A model generated the notes under the pieces. That model had not been told where the DNA came from and did not search any database. It saw only the letters and a list, made by a program, of their open reading frames with translations. A DNA stretch of 5,288 nt. Source: Pseudomonadota bacterium. GTDB lineage: Bacteria; Pseudomonadota; Gammaproteobacteria; DAOUQR01. This document shows positions 5,237-5,288 of this stretch, in pieces. The translations under genes were made by a program, and so were the position numbers. The stretch is taken from contig DAOUQR010000099.1 of assembly GCA_030625525.1 (NCBI GenBank), positions 1-5,288 of the forward strand, written 5' to 3'. Position 1 is the first letter of the stretch; every line of letters begins with the position of its first letter.

Positions 5237-5288
5237 GTGAAATTTATAAATTCAGGGCACTTTTTACAAAAGGGATCGTCAGTCGGCG

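Noticed and set aside
5241..5252. Perfect 12-bp palindrome AATTTATAAATT upstream of the acidic gene
   Set aside because: It is composed only of A and T in an AT-rich region, so symmetry alone is weak evidence for a binding site.

Overview
This window is a stretch of moderately AT-rich bacterial chromosome with ordinary, tightly spaced genes. The protein types, the YfgD/ArsC-like reductase, the long BrkB/YihY protein and the general texture suggest a gammaproteobacterium. A member of the Legionellales (Legionella/Coxiella-like) is possible, but that placement is inference: there is no rRNA or other phylogenetic marker here.

Layout from left to right. (1) Positions 2-304 (+) hold the C-terminal end of a DUF4143-type AAA ATPase that enters from outside the window. 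(2) Convergent to it, 330-875 (-) is a PduO-type ATP:cob(I)alamin adenosyltransferase. (3) Divergent from that, across a 122-bp gap with a small palindrome, 998-2311 (+) is a 12-TM major facilitator transporter. (4) Convergent to the transporter, with a perfect 11-bp hairpin filling most of the 36-bp gap, is a YihY/BrkB-family membrane protein on the minus strand (2348 to about 3613). (5) The brkB/arsC divergent gap holds a 119-bp imperfect palindrome (3716-3834) with a near-perfect 70-bp core; this is the most structured non-coding DNA in the window. (6) 3927-4280 (+) is an ArsC-family reductase with its catalytic Cys and three anion-binding Arg residues intact. (7) Convergent to it, 4305-5170 (-) carries two adjacent open frames of an unrecognised acidic protein. 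They overlap in opposite phase at 4730-4742 and look like one gene of about 290 codons broken by a single-base frameshift. Its upstream region (5171-5288) contains a direct TTAAG repeat resembling a PmrA box.

The genes do not form a pathway. They alternate in orientation, so each is probably its own transcription unit, and the cobalamin adenosyltransferase and ArsC are orphans relative to any cobalamin or ars operon visible here. I do not see a complete new multi-gene system. The items most worth following are the palindromic element, the split acidic gene, and the possible PmrA-type control of that gene.
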